Below, piece by piece: positions 54,145 to 63,115 of a stretch of DNA of 64,000 nucleotides. The notes beneath the pieces are model-generated. The model was not told where the DNA came from. It worked only from the letters and a program-made list of their open reading frames with translations, and searched no databases. Within the stretch, counting starts at the first letter, position 1, and every line of letters begins with the position of its first letter. Source of the stretch: Microcoleus sp. FACHB-831 (lineage in GTDB: Bacteria > Cyanobacteriota > Cyanobacteriia > Cyanobacteriales > FACHB-T130); NCBI RefSeq assembly GCF_014695585.1, contig NZ_JACJON010000028.1, positions 62,001 through 126,000 on the forward strand. Direction: 5' to 3'. The translations under genes and the position numbers were made by a program.

Positions 54145-54577
54145 TAGTTGGTTGGTGATTCTGGGAAACGTATGTGCCGAATGTTGCAAACACCATCGTA
54201 AAAAAATACAATCATCCCGAAATGTGGGAAGATTAGTGGCAATTGCATCGTTACTGTCTAGGGCTGGATGGGATGCAAAGGGCGATCGCTAAGTAAGTTA
54301 AAAGGCAAAAAAAACAACAGCTATGCGCTTCAATAGTTTGAACAATTGCCCCTAGTTAAATTAAATTTGTAACACTTTGCTACGGAATTTGCATTGAATC
54401 TGTCGGCACTTTAACATCAGTTTTTAGCCTCGTTACACGAGTTTTTCACGTCCCCATTTCAGGGCAGCTACTAATTTATTGGGGGAGTGGGGAAATTAAG
54501 GTATATCTAAGCTTATATTAAGCAAAATTACTGATTCATCGCGCCCTCAAGGTTTTCTAAGATCCTGGGAGAGTCAT
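54145..54577. other. Intergenic region before the GT4 gene
   Basis: 433 bases with one GCGATCGC, otherwise A/T-rich. The ribosome-binding GGGAGAG for the next gene lies at its right end. No gene or stable hairpin seen. Confidence 0.4.
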
Positions 54578-55744
54578 GTGGGAGAAAACACACAAGTGGG
54601 TCAGACAGATAACTCCGCTGCCAACTATGTATTTGTTTTCTTAGAAATTTTTGAGTCCGAAGGTGGCATTCAATCTTATGTCAAAGACATTTTGAACGCT
54701 TATCTATCACTACCAGATCGGCCAAGAGCGGAAGTATTTTTACTACGCGATCGCCCTGGATGTCAAAATCCTTTTGAGAAAACCCGCACTAGCAAAAAAA
54801 ATAGCAGGCTGGGTTTTCATTATATGAAAACCCAGCCTCGCCAGCTGGGTAGATGCCGCTTGGCGGCGGGGCTATTACTTTTTCTGTTGCAACGACGCCC
54901 ACAACACGTTTTTTGCGGTCACATTCATCTAGCACCCCTCGTTCAGATGCTCTGTCAGCCGCTGGGTATTCCCTACACAGTTCTTACTTACGGCAAGGAA
55001 GTTTGGGAACCCTTACCCGAACCAGAGAGAAAGGCGCTTCAGCAGGCAGATGAAATTTGGACTATAAGCAAATTTAGCCGCGACAAGGCTTGTGCTGCCA
55101 ATAAGCTAAACCCTAAGCAAGTTCATATGTTACCGTGCGCTATCGATGGTAAAGCCTTCACCCCAGGCTCCAAGCCAGAAGCCTTAATCGAGCGATATAA
55201 TCTTGCAGGCGCGAAAGTATTAATGACAGTAGCGCGTTTGTGGTCTGGCGATATCTACAAGGGCGTTGATGTGACAATTCGCGCTTTGCCAGAGATATTA
55301 CAAGTTTTTCCAGAAGTCAAATATTTAGTAATCGGTCGCGGCGACGACCAACCCAGACTAGCTCAACTAGCCCAAGATTTGGGCGTCGCCGACCGCGTTG
55401 TGTTTGCTGGCTTTGTCCCCACAGAAGAGTTAGTAGAGCATTACCGTGTCGCCGATGCCTACATCATGCCTTCCCAGGAAGGCTTTGGTATTGTTTATTT
55501 AGAGGCGATGGCCTGCGGGCTGCCAGTCCTTTCAGGCGACAACGATGGGTCAGCAGACCCCTTGCAGGATGGACTTTTGGGCTGGCGAGTCCCCCACCGG
55601 AAGCCAGATGCAGTAGCAAAGGCTTGTATTGAAATGCTCAAGGGAGGCGATCGCCGCTGTGATGGTCGCTGGTTGCGAGAACAAACCTTAGCTAAATTTG
55701 GTAAAGATGCTTTAGCTTCTCGATTAAACGAACTTCTTAAATAA
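54578..55744 (+). CDS. Glycosyltransferase family 4 protein
   Basis: A 388-residue GT-B transferase. The N-terminal half opens YVFVFLEIFESEGGIQSYVK, the usual acceptor loop with GG. The C-terminal half has the donor-binding VARLWSGDIYKGVDVTIRAL, YLVIGRGDDQPRLAQLAQDL and the E-x7-E element PSQEGFGIVYLEAMACGLPV. It starts at a GTG (54578) preceded by GGGAGAG. Soluble or membrane-associated in the cytoplasm; it probably adds a sugar during exopolysaccharide or cell-surface glycan synthesis. It stands alone here, so the sugar and acceptor are unknown. Confidence 0.9.
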   Translation: MGENTQVGQTDNSAANYVFVFLEIFESEGGIQSYVKDILNAYLSLPDRPRAEVFLLRDRPGCQNPFEKTRTSKKNSRLGFHYMKTQPRQLGRCRLAAGLLLFLLQRRPQHVFCGHIHLAPLVQMLCQPLGIPYTVLTYGKEVWEPLPEPERKALQQADEIWTISKFSRDKACAANKLNPKQVHMLPCAIDGKAFTPGSKPEALIERYNLAGAKVLMTVARLWSGDIYKGVDVTIRALPEILQVFPEVKYLVIGRGDDQPRLAQLAQDLGVADRVVFAGFVPTEELVEHYRVADAYIMPSQEGFGIVYLEAMACGLPVLSGDNDGSADPLQDGLLGWRVPHRKPDAVAKACIEMLKGGDRRCDGRWLREQTLAKFGKDALASRLNELLK

Positions 55745-56041
55745 CTACTTCCCCTTAGATGTATAAGAGAAAATGTTGACGGGAACGCAAACAAATAAGG
55801 TTATATCGTACTTGTGGTGGCCAAACCCTTTTTTAGGCATAGGGCATGAGGGATAGGAGATAGGCAATTGATTAGCCAGCAAGCATTTGAGCGAATTAAT
55901 CAGTTCTAATCATCACCATAAGTACTAGAGAGCAACCAATAACTAATAGCGATCGCTAATAAAAAATATTACAGTTAAGCAACATTTGTCTTCAGTTTTC
56001 GTCTAGCAAATTTGGAGTTTATCAAGATCGGGAGAGCAGTG

Positions 56042-56452
56042 ATGAAAGGCGGGTTGCTAGTAAGTTTAATGATGGGTTGTACGTTGATGACCGTTGCATC
56101 TTCATCGGTCTTAGCCCAATCTGGACAAAATCTTCAAAGTCTTCCCAATGGCGATTACTTTTTTGGGGAAGCATCATCTCCTGCCGAAGCTGGAGCGGGA
56201 TACGTGGTTTTTCGCAAAACAGGTGGCAAAATTGCAGGTCTTTTCTACCAACAAGGTGAACAAAATATCAAGTTTTGCTTCGCGGGTACAGATAAGGTCA
56301 CCGGTAATAAGGATGTTAGTCAAGAAAAGCCTGCTTCTATGAATGGGGAACCATCGCTAGCTGAATCTCTCGGCTTGGAAGGATTATTTAAACTACGCTT
56401 TGACCAACTACCTGATGCTGCCGCCAAAAGTTTTCAAGAATGCGTGAAGTAA
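56042..56452 (+). CDS. Exported protein of unknown function (136 residues)
   Basis: A secreted or lumenal protein. I use the ATG at 56042, preceded by GGGAGAGCAGTG, over the in-frame ATG at 56012. The signal peptide (MKGGLLVSLMMGCTLMTVAS, cleavage near VLAQ/SG) is followed by about 110 residues containing LPNGDYFFGEASSPAEAGAG, YVVFRKTGGKIAGLFYQQGE and a single later Cys pair (KFCFAG and FQECVK) that could form a disulfide. It resembles small exported proteins common in cyanobacteria, but I cannot name a family. Confidence 0.72.
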   Translation: MKGGLLVSLMMGCTLMTVASSSVLAQSGQNLQSLPNGDYFFGEASSPAEAGAGYVVFRKTGGKIAGLFYQQGEQNIKFCFAGTDKVTGNKDVSQEKPASMNGEPSLAESLGLEGLFKLRFDQLPDAAAKSFQECVK

Positions 56453-56868
56453 CTAGGTGCTAGAGCAGACTGTAGTAGATATCGCGATCGCCTGATATTT
56501 TGGTTAAATTGGCGATCGCGCTATTATAGTTATCTACAAATTTTCAACTCTGTCTCAAGGAAGAGTAACGCTGCGATTAACCGCGTGTTTTTTACCACCA
56601 TCTGATACCATTTCACAAATTGCCTGCAATAGAGCCAACCCTCCACATTCCCAGGCTCTGCGTGGGAACGATGGGGCAAACAGTAAATCACAAGTGTAGC
56701 GATAAAGTGAATTGGTATTAATTAAATGTGTAAGTAAATATCATCACATTCAGCCTTAGCAATTAACTAGAATTTAAATTCTAGCTGTTGAAAAAAATAC
56801 ATATATGTGATAAGTCAGCTAAAGGCGTAAATTTAATAAAACGCAGTACGTCACCAACAAAATTATCG
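56453..56868. other. Intergenic region before trpD
   Basis: About 416 bases. It contains a stem TTCCCA..TGGGAA (56648-56668) of the type repeated after trpD, and HIP1 octamers near 56483 and 56513. No gene is supported here; the in-frame extension of trpD from 56788 is considered untranslated. Confidence 0.45.
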
Positions 56869-57981
56869 ATGGCAATACCCGATTCATCAGTATTAAAAGA
56901 CGCGCAGCCCGACGGAAACGAAGCGCAAGACTGGCCAAGCTATCTACAAGAACTGCTAATGGGGCGATCGCTCTCCCTAGAACAATCGGCTTCTTTAATG
57001 CATGGATGGTTAAGCGAGGAAATTCCGCCAGTCTTATCGGGCGCAATTTTAGCAGCGCTTCAAGCCAAAGGCGTTGGTGCTGACGAACTGGCTGGTATGG
57101 CTCAAGTTTTGCAGGCTCAATCTAGTAAAGACGGCGATTTATCGCGCCTCCCCACAACCTTGATAGATACGTGTGGCACTGGGGGGGATGGCGCATCAAC
57201 CTTTAACATCTCGACGGCAGTTGCCTTTGTCGCTGCTGCTGCTGGCGTGCCAGTTGCCAAGCACGGCAATCGTTCTGCTTCTAGTCGGGTGGGTTCGGCT
57301 GATGTGTTGGAAGCGCTGGGAATCAACCTCAACGCCACTGGTGAGAAAGTGCAGGCGGCACTATCAGAAGTTGGCATAACTTTTTTGTTTGCCCCCGGTT
57401 GGCATCCAGCATTGAAGGTGGTTGCACCGCTACGGAAAACGCTGAAAGTACGGACGGTGTTTAATTTACTAGGGCCGTTAGTTAATCCACTGCGACCAAC
57501 TGGGCAAGTGATTGGCGTCTTCGATCCAAATTTGGTGGGGACAGTTGCTCATGCCTTGAGGCAATTGGGTACTAAACAGGCGATTGTTCTGCACGGGCGT
57601 GAAAAGCTGGATGAGGCGGGGTTAGCCGATAGTACGGATTTAGCTATACTGTCGGCGGGTGAGGTGCAAGTAGCAACACTGCATCCGCAAGAGCTAGGTT
57701 TGGCGCCAGCAACTACAGGGGCAATACGGGGCGGGGACGTAGAGGAAAATGCGGAAATTCTGCGGAACGTCCTGCAAGGTAAGGGGACTCAAGCACAACA
57801 GGAAGTGGTGGCGTTGAACGCGGCGCTGGCGATCTTGGTGGGCGGGACAATACCGACGGGAGATTATGAGACAGCGATCGCACCAGCGTTGCAAAGCAAT
57901 ATCGCGCTTGCTTTTGATATCCTGCACAGCGGCGCTGCTTGGTCAAAGCTAGAACAGTTAGTGCAATTTCTGCGCGATTAA
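56869..57981 (+). CDS. trpD: Anthranilate phosphoribosyltransferase
   Basis: Second step of tryptophan synthesis: joins anthranilate to PRPP. I use the ATG at 56869 ([10 protein letters not shown]), giving 370 residues; a TTG at 56788 would add 27 residues without family support. Motifs: [18 protein letters not shown] (PRPP loop), [20 protein letters not shown] (metal and anthranilate site), [19 protein letters not shown], then [12 protein letters not shown]. Length is normal for a standalone enzyme. No other trp gene is adjacent, usual for cyanobacteria. Confidence 0.97.
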   Translation: MAIPDSSVLKDAQPDGNEAQDWPSYLQELLMGRSLSLEQSASLMHGWLSEEIPPVLSGAILAALQAKGVGADELAGMAQVLQAQSSKDGDLSRLPTTLIDTCGTGGDGASTFNISTAVAFVAAAAGVPVAKHGNRSASSRVGSADVLEALGINLNATGEKVQAALSEVGITFLFAPGWHPALKVVAPLRKTLKVRTVFNLLGPLVNPLRPTGQVIGVFDPNLVGTVAHALRQLGTKQAIVLHGREKLDEAGLADSTDLAILSAGEVQVATLHPQELGLAPATTGAIRGGDVEENAEILRNVLQGKGTQAQQEVVALNAALAILVGGTIPTGDYETAIAPALQSNIALAFDILHSGAAWSKLEQLVQFLRD

Positions 57982-57990
57982 AGCAAATGG

Positions 57991-58015
57991 CGTTCCCAGC
58001 CTGCGCCTGGGAACG
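57991..58015. repeat. Palindromic repeat after trpD
   Basis: CGTTCCCAG (57991-57999) and CTGGGAACG (58007-58015), a perfect 9-base stem with 7-base loop. A related, shorter copy lies upstream of trpD at 56648-56668 (TTCCCA/TGGGAA, with CTCTGCG in the loop). This belongs to a dispersed cyanobacterial palindromic repeat type. Confidence 0.65.
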
Positions 58016-58036
58016 AGGCGATTTATTTTTTACTTT

Positions 58037-59173
58037 TTAAGATCGCGCCTGAAATTCAATAACATCGCGTTTGATGGTGATGTCATAGTTGCCAAAAAAG
58101 TCATGCCCTAGCAGTCCCGTATCCAAATCTGGCCCCGCGATCGCTACCGATACATCCTTAGCCACGACACCCGCGACGGCAATTGACTTGATTTTCCCTA
58201 CGCGAAATTTTACCCCTTTGGCGCTGGCTGTATCGGCTGTCACCTCGCTGTCCGCTACAACGCTGAGTTTTTCCGCCATAGCTTGAGTAATGAAAGTTCC
58301 GCTAGCACCAGTATCCACAATCATTTCAAACGTAGACGTGCCATTGAAGGTGACATCAATTACTGGTGTCAGTCCGGCTCTGCGTTTGATTGGGGTGCGA
58401 AATACTGCTTGGCTTGTCGTTGGCGATGGCGATGGGGAGGCGGATGAGTTTGTCGTTGGGGATGGTGAAGCAGACGGACTTGCAGTTGGGGATGGGGACA
58501 ACGGTGGGAGCAGGTTTGTCCTTGGGGATAGAACGACTGGCGTGGGTTGGGTGGCGATCGAAGAGGGGGGCAGTTGCGGACGCCTAGTTGCGGTAGAGGA
58601 GACTGGGGGAACGGGAGCCGGAGAGAGGCGGCGATTTATAGTGTTTTGGAGGCTGGGAGCAGGGTTAGTAGCTGAATTAGGGACTCTGGGGGGCGCGATC
58701 GCTATTATGCGTGCTGGCTTGGGGGTGGGTTTAGGGCGAGTTAGTTGAGCTTGAGCGTAGTTAAGCTGACGCTGATATTCAGAGAGTTTGGTTTTGGCGG
58801 CGTCGGAGTTGGGATTAGAGGAGGGGACGGCTTTTAGAAGCGCGATCGCTTCCCCCCAGCGGTTTACGACTAAGTTCCAATCATCTATCGACTGGGCAGA
58901 TTGACTGATACTAGAGGCACTTTGAGCAGCATCGAGCGCCCTTTCGTAGGCGTTGGCTATAACGGGAGATGGCTGAGGCACTGGTGTGGCAGCCTGCTTA
59001 CGTTTAGCAAGCTGCTTGGGGGCGGGAGGGGCAGCCGGAGAGGCTGAGACAATAGGCTTTGAGGGTTCGGCGGGGGGTGTAGCAGTATCTTCGCTGCTAC
59101 AGGCAAGACTGACAAAAGCTAAAGTGCCGTATAGGACAATTAGCGCACCGCGATAGCGAGAAGTTTTCCACAT
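58037..59173 (-). CDS. Retropepsin-like aspartic protease lipoprotein
   Basis: A 378-residue exported protein. A signal with lipobox-like FVSLACSS (Cys about 25) is followed by a Pro/Ala/Ser-rich linker of about 220 residues with repeated SPSP units. The C-terminal 125 residues are a single-domain aspartic protease fold: FEMIVDTGASGTFITQAMAE (active DTGAS) and GLLGHDFFGNYDITI. Such domains work as homodimers. The linker suggests the protease is held away from the membrane. Substrate unknown. It is convergent with trpD. Confidence 0.88.
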   Translation of the reverse strand: MWKTSRYRGALIVLYGTLAFVSLACSSEDTATPPAEPSKPIVSASPAAPPAPKQLAKRKQAATPVPQPSPVIANAYERALDAAQSASSISQSAQSIDDWNLVVNRWGEAIALLKAVPSSNPNSDAAKTKLSEYQRQLNYAQAQLTRPKPTPKPARIIAIAPPRVPNSATNPAPSLQNTINRRLSPAPVPPVSSTATRRPQLPPSSIATQPTPVVLSPRTNLLPPLSPSPTASPSASPSPTTNSSASPSPSPTTSQAVFRTPIKRRAGLTPVIDVTFNGTSTFEMIVDTGASGTFITQAMAEKLSVVADSEVTADTASAKGVKFRVGKIKSIAVAGVVAKDVSVAIAGPDLDTGLLGHDFFGNYDITIKRDVIEFQARS

Positions 59174-59898
59174 GGGCGAAAGGGCGATCGCAACGATAAG
59201 CCCGAGTCTGCGATTGTTACTAAGAATAAGCTAAATATTAGCCTACAGATGAGGTCAATTAGGGGGAGCGCGATCGCGCAGATAATACCAGGCTCAACAA
59301 ACCCGCGCCCCATTTTATCTGTTTATAGCAGCAAATTGCAGCGATGTAAAAGGCTATAGCATCGTTTAGCTACCTTGATTTTTAGTAAGCGATCGCTCTA
59401 ATAATTTTGCGGCGGGGTATTACAGCAAATTTTTAAGTATTTGATATCCGCCGATATTATATTCCCAGATTTGGGCGGTGAAGTTCTTTAGTAAATATCG
59501 CAATTTGTTTAATTTAAGTCTTGTAGGGATAATTCATCGATTACCTATGCGATCGCGGCGGTTTCTTATCTCATCTTGGGTATAAATTGGGCTAATAATT
59601 TAAAGTGAGATTGCTGCATTATCTGGAGTAATACAGTTCGCTTAGACCTAAAAATACAAAACTTGCGTAGATTTGGTTGAGGAAGGAAACCGAACTATCA
59701 TAAGCCTTTTTGGGTTGCAATGTCATTTCACCCAACCTACAGCTATTTTTATATTGTCCTCTGTTTCGGGTTTGTTATCGGAGAGTATGCAGCATAATAG
59801 CGATCGCTCATTAGCCCGCACAGGAATACTTTGTTTCTCTAGCCGACAATTCCATTCGCACGGTTTAATATAAAGAAGTATTACTAGGCGATCGCTTC
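59174..59898. other. Long intergenic region before the DUF1350 gene
   Basis: 725 bases with five HIP1-like octamers and an A/T-rich core (59340-59620). A 66-codon frame at 59673-59873 lacks a ribosome-binding site and family likeness. The divergent promoters of the retropepsin gene and DUF1350 should lie here. No repeat or RNA recognised. Confidence 0.4.
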
Positions 59899-60675
59899 AT
59901 GGACTGGCAAGAAATCTCTGGCAGTTGGGTACTAATTCCGCAACATCCTATTGGCATAGTACATTTTCTGGGGGGCGCATTCGTTGCCGCCGCACCCCAA
60001 CTAACTTACCGTTGGTTGCTAGAGCAGGTAGCAAAACAAGGTTATGCTGTAGTTGCCACGCCCTTTGTAAATACCCTGGATCACAGCGCGATCGCAGGTA
60101 ACGTACTTCTCAGCTTCAATGGCGTCCTCGACGAATTACGCCAAAAAGCTATACTGCGCCGCCGCTATCTCCCCATCTACGGACTCGGACATAGTATGGG
60201 CTGCAAGCTACATCTACTCATTGGTAGTCTTTTTCAAGTCGAACGTGCTGGCAATATTCTTATTTCCTTCAACAACTACGCAGCACGCGATGCCATTCCT
60301 TTTGTGGGGCAGTTCAATTTCAGTCCTGCTTTTAATGTTGAGTTTACCCCTTCGCCTGTTGAAACTAACAACATCATTGCTCAAAAATACAACGTTGCCC
60401 GCAATTTATTAGTTAGATTTACTAACGACACTATCGACCAAACAACAGGCTTAAGCGAGTTATTGCAAAAACGCTTTCCTAACATGGTAGCGATGCAGAT
60501 TCTAGCAGGAACTCATGTCACGCCTTTGGGTCAAGATATTAGCTGGCAAGCGGGAAAAGAATTCACAGCATTTGATGCAGTTGGGCAATGGGTAAAGCAA
60601 GAAATTTTGTACCGCGAACTAAATCTGCTAAGGCGAGAAATTCTCCGCTGGTTAGATCCAATGTCCCCTGCCTAA
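59899..60675 (+). CDS. DUF1350 family alpha/beta-hydrolase-like protein
   Basis: A 258-residue protein of a family shared by cyanobacteria and plant plastids. The start MDWQEISGSWVLIPQHPIGI and GIVHFLGGAFVAAAPQLTYR are typical. An alpha/beta-hydrolase nucleophile elbow is visible (GHSMGCKLH, Ser about 98), and a late His in LAGTHVTPLG could complete a triad. Activity and substrate are not known. ATG at 59899. It is not obviously in an operon. Confidence 0.87.
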   Translation: MDWQEISGSWVLIPQHPIGIVHFLGGAFVAAAPQLTYRWLLEQVAKQGYAVVATPFVNTLDHSAIAGNVLLSFNGVLDELRQKAILRRRYLPIYGLGHSMGCKLHLLIGSLFQVERAGNILISFNNYAARDAIPFVGQFNFSPAFNVEFTPSPVETNNIIAQKYNVARNLLVRFTNDTIDQTTGLSELLQKRFPNMVAMQILAGTHVTPLGQDISWQAGKEFTAFDAVGQWVKQEILYRELNLLRREILRWLDPMSPA

Positions 60676-60993
60676 TAAGCAAGTTAAAAATATTCCCAAC
60701 CAGAGTTATGGGAATGAGGGCTGTCATGCAAAAGAAAGAAAAGCTATGTATTTAAGAGTTTTTGCCAGTGCCTAGAGGCAAATTAAATAAACATCTGATG
60801 TAGGTTGGGGAGCCACAAGAAAAGCGGGGGTTCCCCGTTAAGCGATGTGGGCTTTGAGGCACGAAATCCAACATTGACAATGGTTCGATGGGGTCTGCTT
60901 ACGCCGTTATTAAAACCCTACTTTTACCCATACCTCATGCCCAATTCCGCTAGACTGGGGAGACGGGAAATTTTTTAGAGTCAATTGCAAAAA
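60676..60993. other. Intergenic region before the Cys-cluster gene
   Basis: 318 bases; only a short GGGGTTCCCC palindrome near 60829 and general A/T-rich sequence. No gene or RNA recognised. Confidence 0.4.
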
Positions 60994-61344
60994 ATGGCAA
61001 CTTGGCGGTGTGTTAAGCAATGCGGAGCCTGCTGTCATCTAGATCCAGCCGAGCGTCCGGACTTGGATGAGTATCTCTCCTTTGAAGAGTTGCAGCTTTA
61101 TTTAAGTATGGTTGGTCAAGACGGCTGGTGCGTAAATTTCGATCGCGACAGCCGCGAATGCCGGATTTACGCCGATAGACCGCGATTTTGCCGGGTTCTG
61201 CCGGATGTGTTCGAGGAATTGTACGGTGTTGAGTCACCAGAGTTGAACGACTTTGCGATTGAGTGTTGTCGCCAGCAGATTGAGGGGGTTTATGGCGATC
61301 GCAGTTTAGAAATGATCCGCTTTGATAGAGAAGTTGGTATCTGA
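60994..61344 (+). CDS. YkgJ family cysteine-cluster protein
   Basis: A 116-residue soluble protein likely to bind zinc or an iron-sulfur centre. The Cys set is CVKQCGACCHLDPAE near the N-terminus, then WCVNF, ECRIYADRPRFCR and a late ECCRQQ. The start is the ATG at 60994 (MATWRCVKQC); a TTG at 60985 adds three residues. The family has no agreed function. It ends in a good intrinsic terminator, so it is not co-transcribed with the GDT1-type genes that follow. Confidence 0.87.
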   Translation: MATWRCVKQCGACCHLDPAERPDLDEYLSFEELQLYLSMVGQDGWCVNFDRDSRECRIYADRPRFCRVLPDVFEELYGVESPELNDFAIECCRQQIEGVYGDRSLEMIRFDREVGI

Positions 61345-61366
61345 TCTTATAATTATCAAATTTTTC

Positions 61367-61396
61367 AACCCGTTTTCTTGTGGAAAACGGGTTTTT
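61367..61396 (+). terminator. Intrinsic terminator of the Cys-cluster gene
   Basis: Stem AACCCGTTTTC (61367-61377) / GAAAACGGGTT (61383-61393) with loop TTGTG and a T-run to 61396, 22 bases after the stop. Confidence 0.9.
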
Positions 61397-61450
61397 AATG
61401 AGAAAATGAAAAGAATATGAAAAATACACAGCGTTAAGCAAAACACCAGA

Positions 61451-61846
61451 GTGAAAACTTCCGCTTTGCCTCCTACCCTCACTACCTTAGAGCCTCCCTG
61501 CGACACTGCACCTCAAGTTAAACCAGCTACACCTAGAGCGATGGCTCAACCAGGAAGTTTTAAGCAAGGCTTCTGGGGAGTGTTCGGCTCTACGTTCTTA
61601 ACCATCTTTCTGGCAGAAATGGGCGACAAAACCCAGGTGGCAACTCTGCTGATGAGCGCCCAATCCCAATCACCTGCGATCGTTTTTGCTGGTGCGGCGA
61701 CGGCACTTATAGCTACCAGCTTAGTTGGGGTACTTTTAGGGCGATGGTTGGCAACTCGGATTTCTCCTAAAACGCTGAACTCGGCGGCTGCGGTAAGTTT
61801 GCTGTTTATTGCCGCATCGCTATTCTGGGAAATATTGCAATTTTAG
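61451..61846 (+). CDS. GDT1/TMEM165 (UPF0016) half-protein, first of two
   Basis: A 131-residue membrane protein with one copy of the UPF0016 repeat: FLTIFLAEMGDKTQVATLLM (the E-x-G-D-K-T cation motif), two further membrane helices and a final WEILQF. It starts at a GTG (61451); the 40-residue N-terminus is Pro/Thr-rich and unlike the family. Single-chain members carry two repeats and export Mn2+ in cyanobacteria. Here the repeats are on separate genes, as in the two-gene 'hemi' exchangers described for Anabaena. It probably pairs with the next product in the thylakoid or plasma membrane. Confidence 0.88.
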   Translation: MKTSALPPTLTTLEPPCDTAPQVKPATPRAMAQPGSFKQGFWGVFGSTFLTIFLAEMGDKTQVATLLMSAQSQSPAIVFAGAATALIATSLVGVLLGRWLATRISPKTLNSAAAVSLLFIAASLFWEILQF

Positions 61847-61855
61847 TTTGAGTAA

Positions 61856-61880
61856 TTTCAATCCATATTGGGGATTTTGA
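61856..61880 (+). repeat. CRISPR-repeat-like solitary sequence between the two GDT1 half genes
   Basis: TTTCAATCC at 61856 and GGGATTTTG from 61871 match the corresponding parts of the CRISPR repeat at 11.8-12.9 kb with the same internal spacing; the six bases between them differ at four positions (about 20 of 26 overall). No second unit or spacer is seen. Confidence 0.35.
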
Positions 61881-61919
61881 CCCCCCGCCCAATTTAATTT
61901 CTACACAAAGCACTAAGTT

Positions 61920-62222
61920 ATGAACTGGCAGCTTCTAGGAATCAGTTTCATCACAGTATTTTTAGCCGAAATTGGAGATAAAAGCAGTCTGGCAGCGATC
62001 GCCCTCGGTGGTAGCTCCAAATTTCCTCGCGCTGTGTTTCTCGGCTCTGTGACAGCACTGATTCTGGCTAGCTTGTTGGGAGTTTTGGCGGGGGAAGGAG
62101 CAGCAGAGTTATTGCCTGCGCGTCTGGTGAAAGCGATCGCCGCTATTGGCTTTACTGTAATGGCGGTGCGGCTGCTGTGGCCTTCTGCCGAAGTGCCCGA
62201 AGAACTGGAAGAAACGCCCTAA
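61920..62222 (+). CDS. GDT1/TMEM165 (UPF0016) half-protein, second of two
   Basis: A 100-residue membrane protein with the second UPF0016 repeat: GISFITVFLAEIGDKSSLAA (E-x-G-D-K-S), AVFLGSVTALILASLLGVLA and a C-terminal helix (IAAIGFTVMAVRLLWPS). It starts at an ATG 73 bases after the first half-gene, on the same strand; the two are presumably co-transcribed and form a heteromer. The family moves Mn2+ or Ca2+ against protons. Its 3' end runs into a duplicated hairpin. Confidence 0.9.
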   Translation: MNWQLLGISFITVFLAEIGDKSSLAAIALGGSSKFPRAVFLGSVTALILASLLGVLAGEGAAELLPARLVKAIAAIGFTVMAVRLLWPSAEVPEELEETP

Positions 62223-62230
62223 AAAAATAA

Positions 62231-62288
62231 GGTGGGCATTGCCCACCCTACTTTAATACTTAAAAAAATAAGGTGGGCATTGCCCACC
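62231..62288. terminator. Duplicated hairpin between convergent genes
   Basis: GGTGGGC-ATT-GCCCACC occurs at 62231-62247 and again at 62272-62288, period 41, each preceded by an A-run. The pair separates the GDT1 half gene (+) from the DUF4149 gene (-) and probably ends both. Confidence 0.75.
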
Positions 62289-62297
62289 CTAAAAATC

Positions 62298-62801
62298 TTA
62301 ATTAAAATTAAACTTGCGGTAGCACCAGCCTAGAAGCGTGCCGCATCCTATCAGCTTCAGCGCTTCTAATATCCAGTAGCTTCCGTGCATGGTCGTCATT
62401 GCCGCAGGTGTAGCAGTTGGCTCGAACAGATTTAACTGCATCCCCATAGCACTCATTTGAGGGGTTAAAAAGTAGGTATAGATGATTGCGATCGCCAGAA
62501 GCAGCAGGGATAATAAAACCGACCTGCGGCCTTCTTGACTAGAAGTATTTTGATTATGTTTCAGAACCAATAAACCTGTCAACACCAAGGCTGCACACAG
62601 TAGCTCGATGCGATTAAAAATCCAGAAAATTGCATATGCTGCTGTTGCGAACCCTGCTCCGCTCATCATGCCCGTAGCGTAAAGAGTGGGCATGATCACT
62701 AAGTCTAAAACCAGACTGCCACTCAGCCAGAAGCCCAGGGCAAGCATGACGGTATTTTGCCATGCTGGTCGCTTTAATTCAATGCCAGAGATAGCGGCCA
62801 T
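62298..62801 (-). CDS. DUF4149-type four-helix membrane protein
   Basis: A 167-residue membrane protein with four hydrophobic segments (about 15-38, 55-78, 90-112 and 138-160). The conserved core includes FWLSGSLVLDLVIMPTLYAT, a buried IELLCAALVLTGLL and HGSYWILEALKLIGCGTLL. It resembles DUF4149/TMEM205-type proteins of unknown function. ATG at 62801, preceded by AGGAGAGGAAA. Convergent with the GDT1 half gene; no operon partner. Confidence 0.7.
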   Translation of the reverse strand: MAAISGIELKRPAWQNTVMLALGFWLSGSLVLDLVIMPTLYATGMMSGAGFATAAYAIFWIFNRIELLCAALVLTGLLVLKHNQNTSSQEGRRSVLLSLLLLAIAIIYTYFLTPQMSAMGMQLNLFEPTATPAAMTTMHGSYWILEALKLIGCGTLLGWCYRKFNFN

Positions 62802-62987
62802 AGCTTTTCCTCTCCTTTTTGTCTTACTTTCAGCTTAGCGAATTATTTTTCCTTTAAATGTGAACTATTTTTACAATTTAATATCAAATAAAAGCATATA
62901 TTTTTAGTAATTTACACCTATTTCTATTACTAAGAATTGTTAACAAGTCTTTAAAAGAAGGCTAATAAGTGAGTCGTGCTTATGTTT

Positions 62988-63065
62988 ACCAGCTCCCCGA
63001 CTTCTCCAAGAATTCGGGGAGCTGTAAGGTCTGACATCTCACAATTGTGCATAAAATTGCTATAG
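62988..63065 (+). repeat. Dispersed hairpin element, copy D
   Basis: Stem AGCTCCCCGA (62991-63000) / TCGGGGAGCT (63014-63023), then the conserved tail TCTGACATCTCACAATT (63030-63046) and ATTGCTATA (63056-63064). The tail is identical in these two blocks to copies B and C in the CRISPR region. It lies 50 bases before the DUF2808 start. Confidence 0.75.
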
Positions 63066-63115
63066 CCAAAGCTACAAGTGGTTTACAACTAAATTAAAGA
63101 AATTTGTATCAATCC

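Noticed and set aside
59673-59873. 66-codon plus-strand frame before the DUF1350 gene
   Set aside because: GTG/TTG-type start without a ribosome-binding site; the product has no family likeness.
61345-61450. Mn-sensing riboswitch before the GDT1 half genes
   Set aside because: The gap is filled by the terminator of the preceding gene, and no yybP-ykoY-like loops can be drawn.
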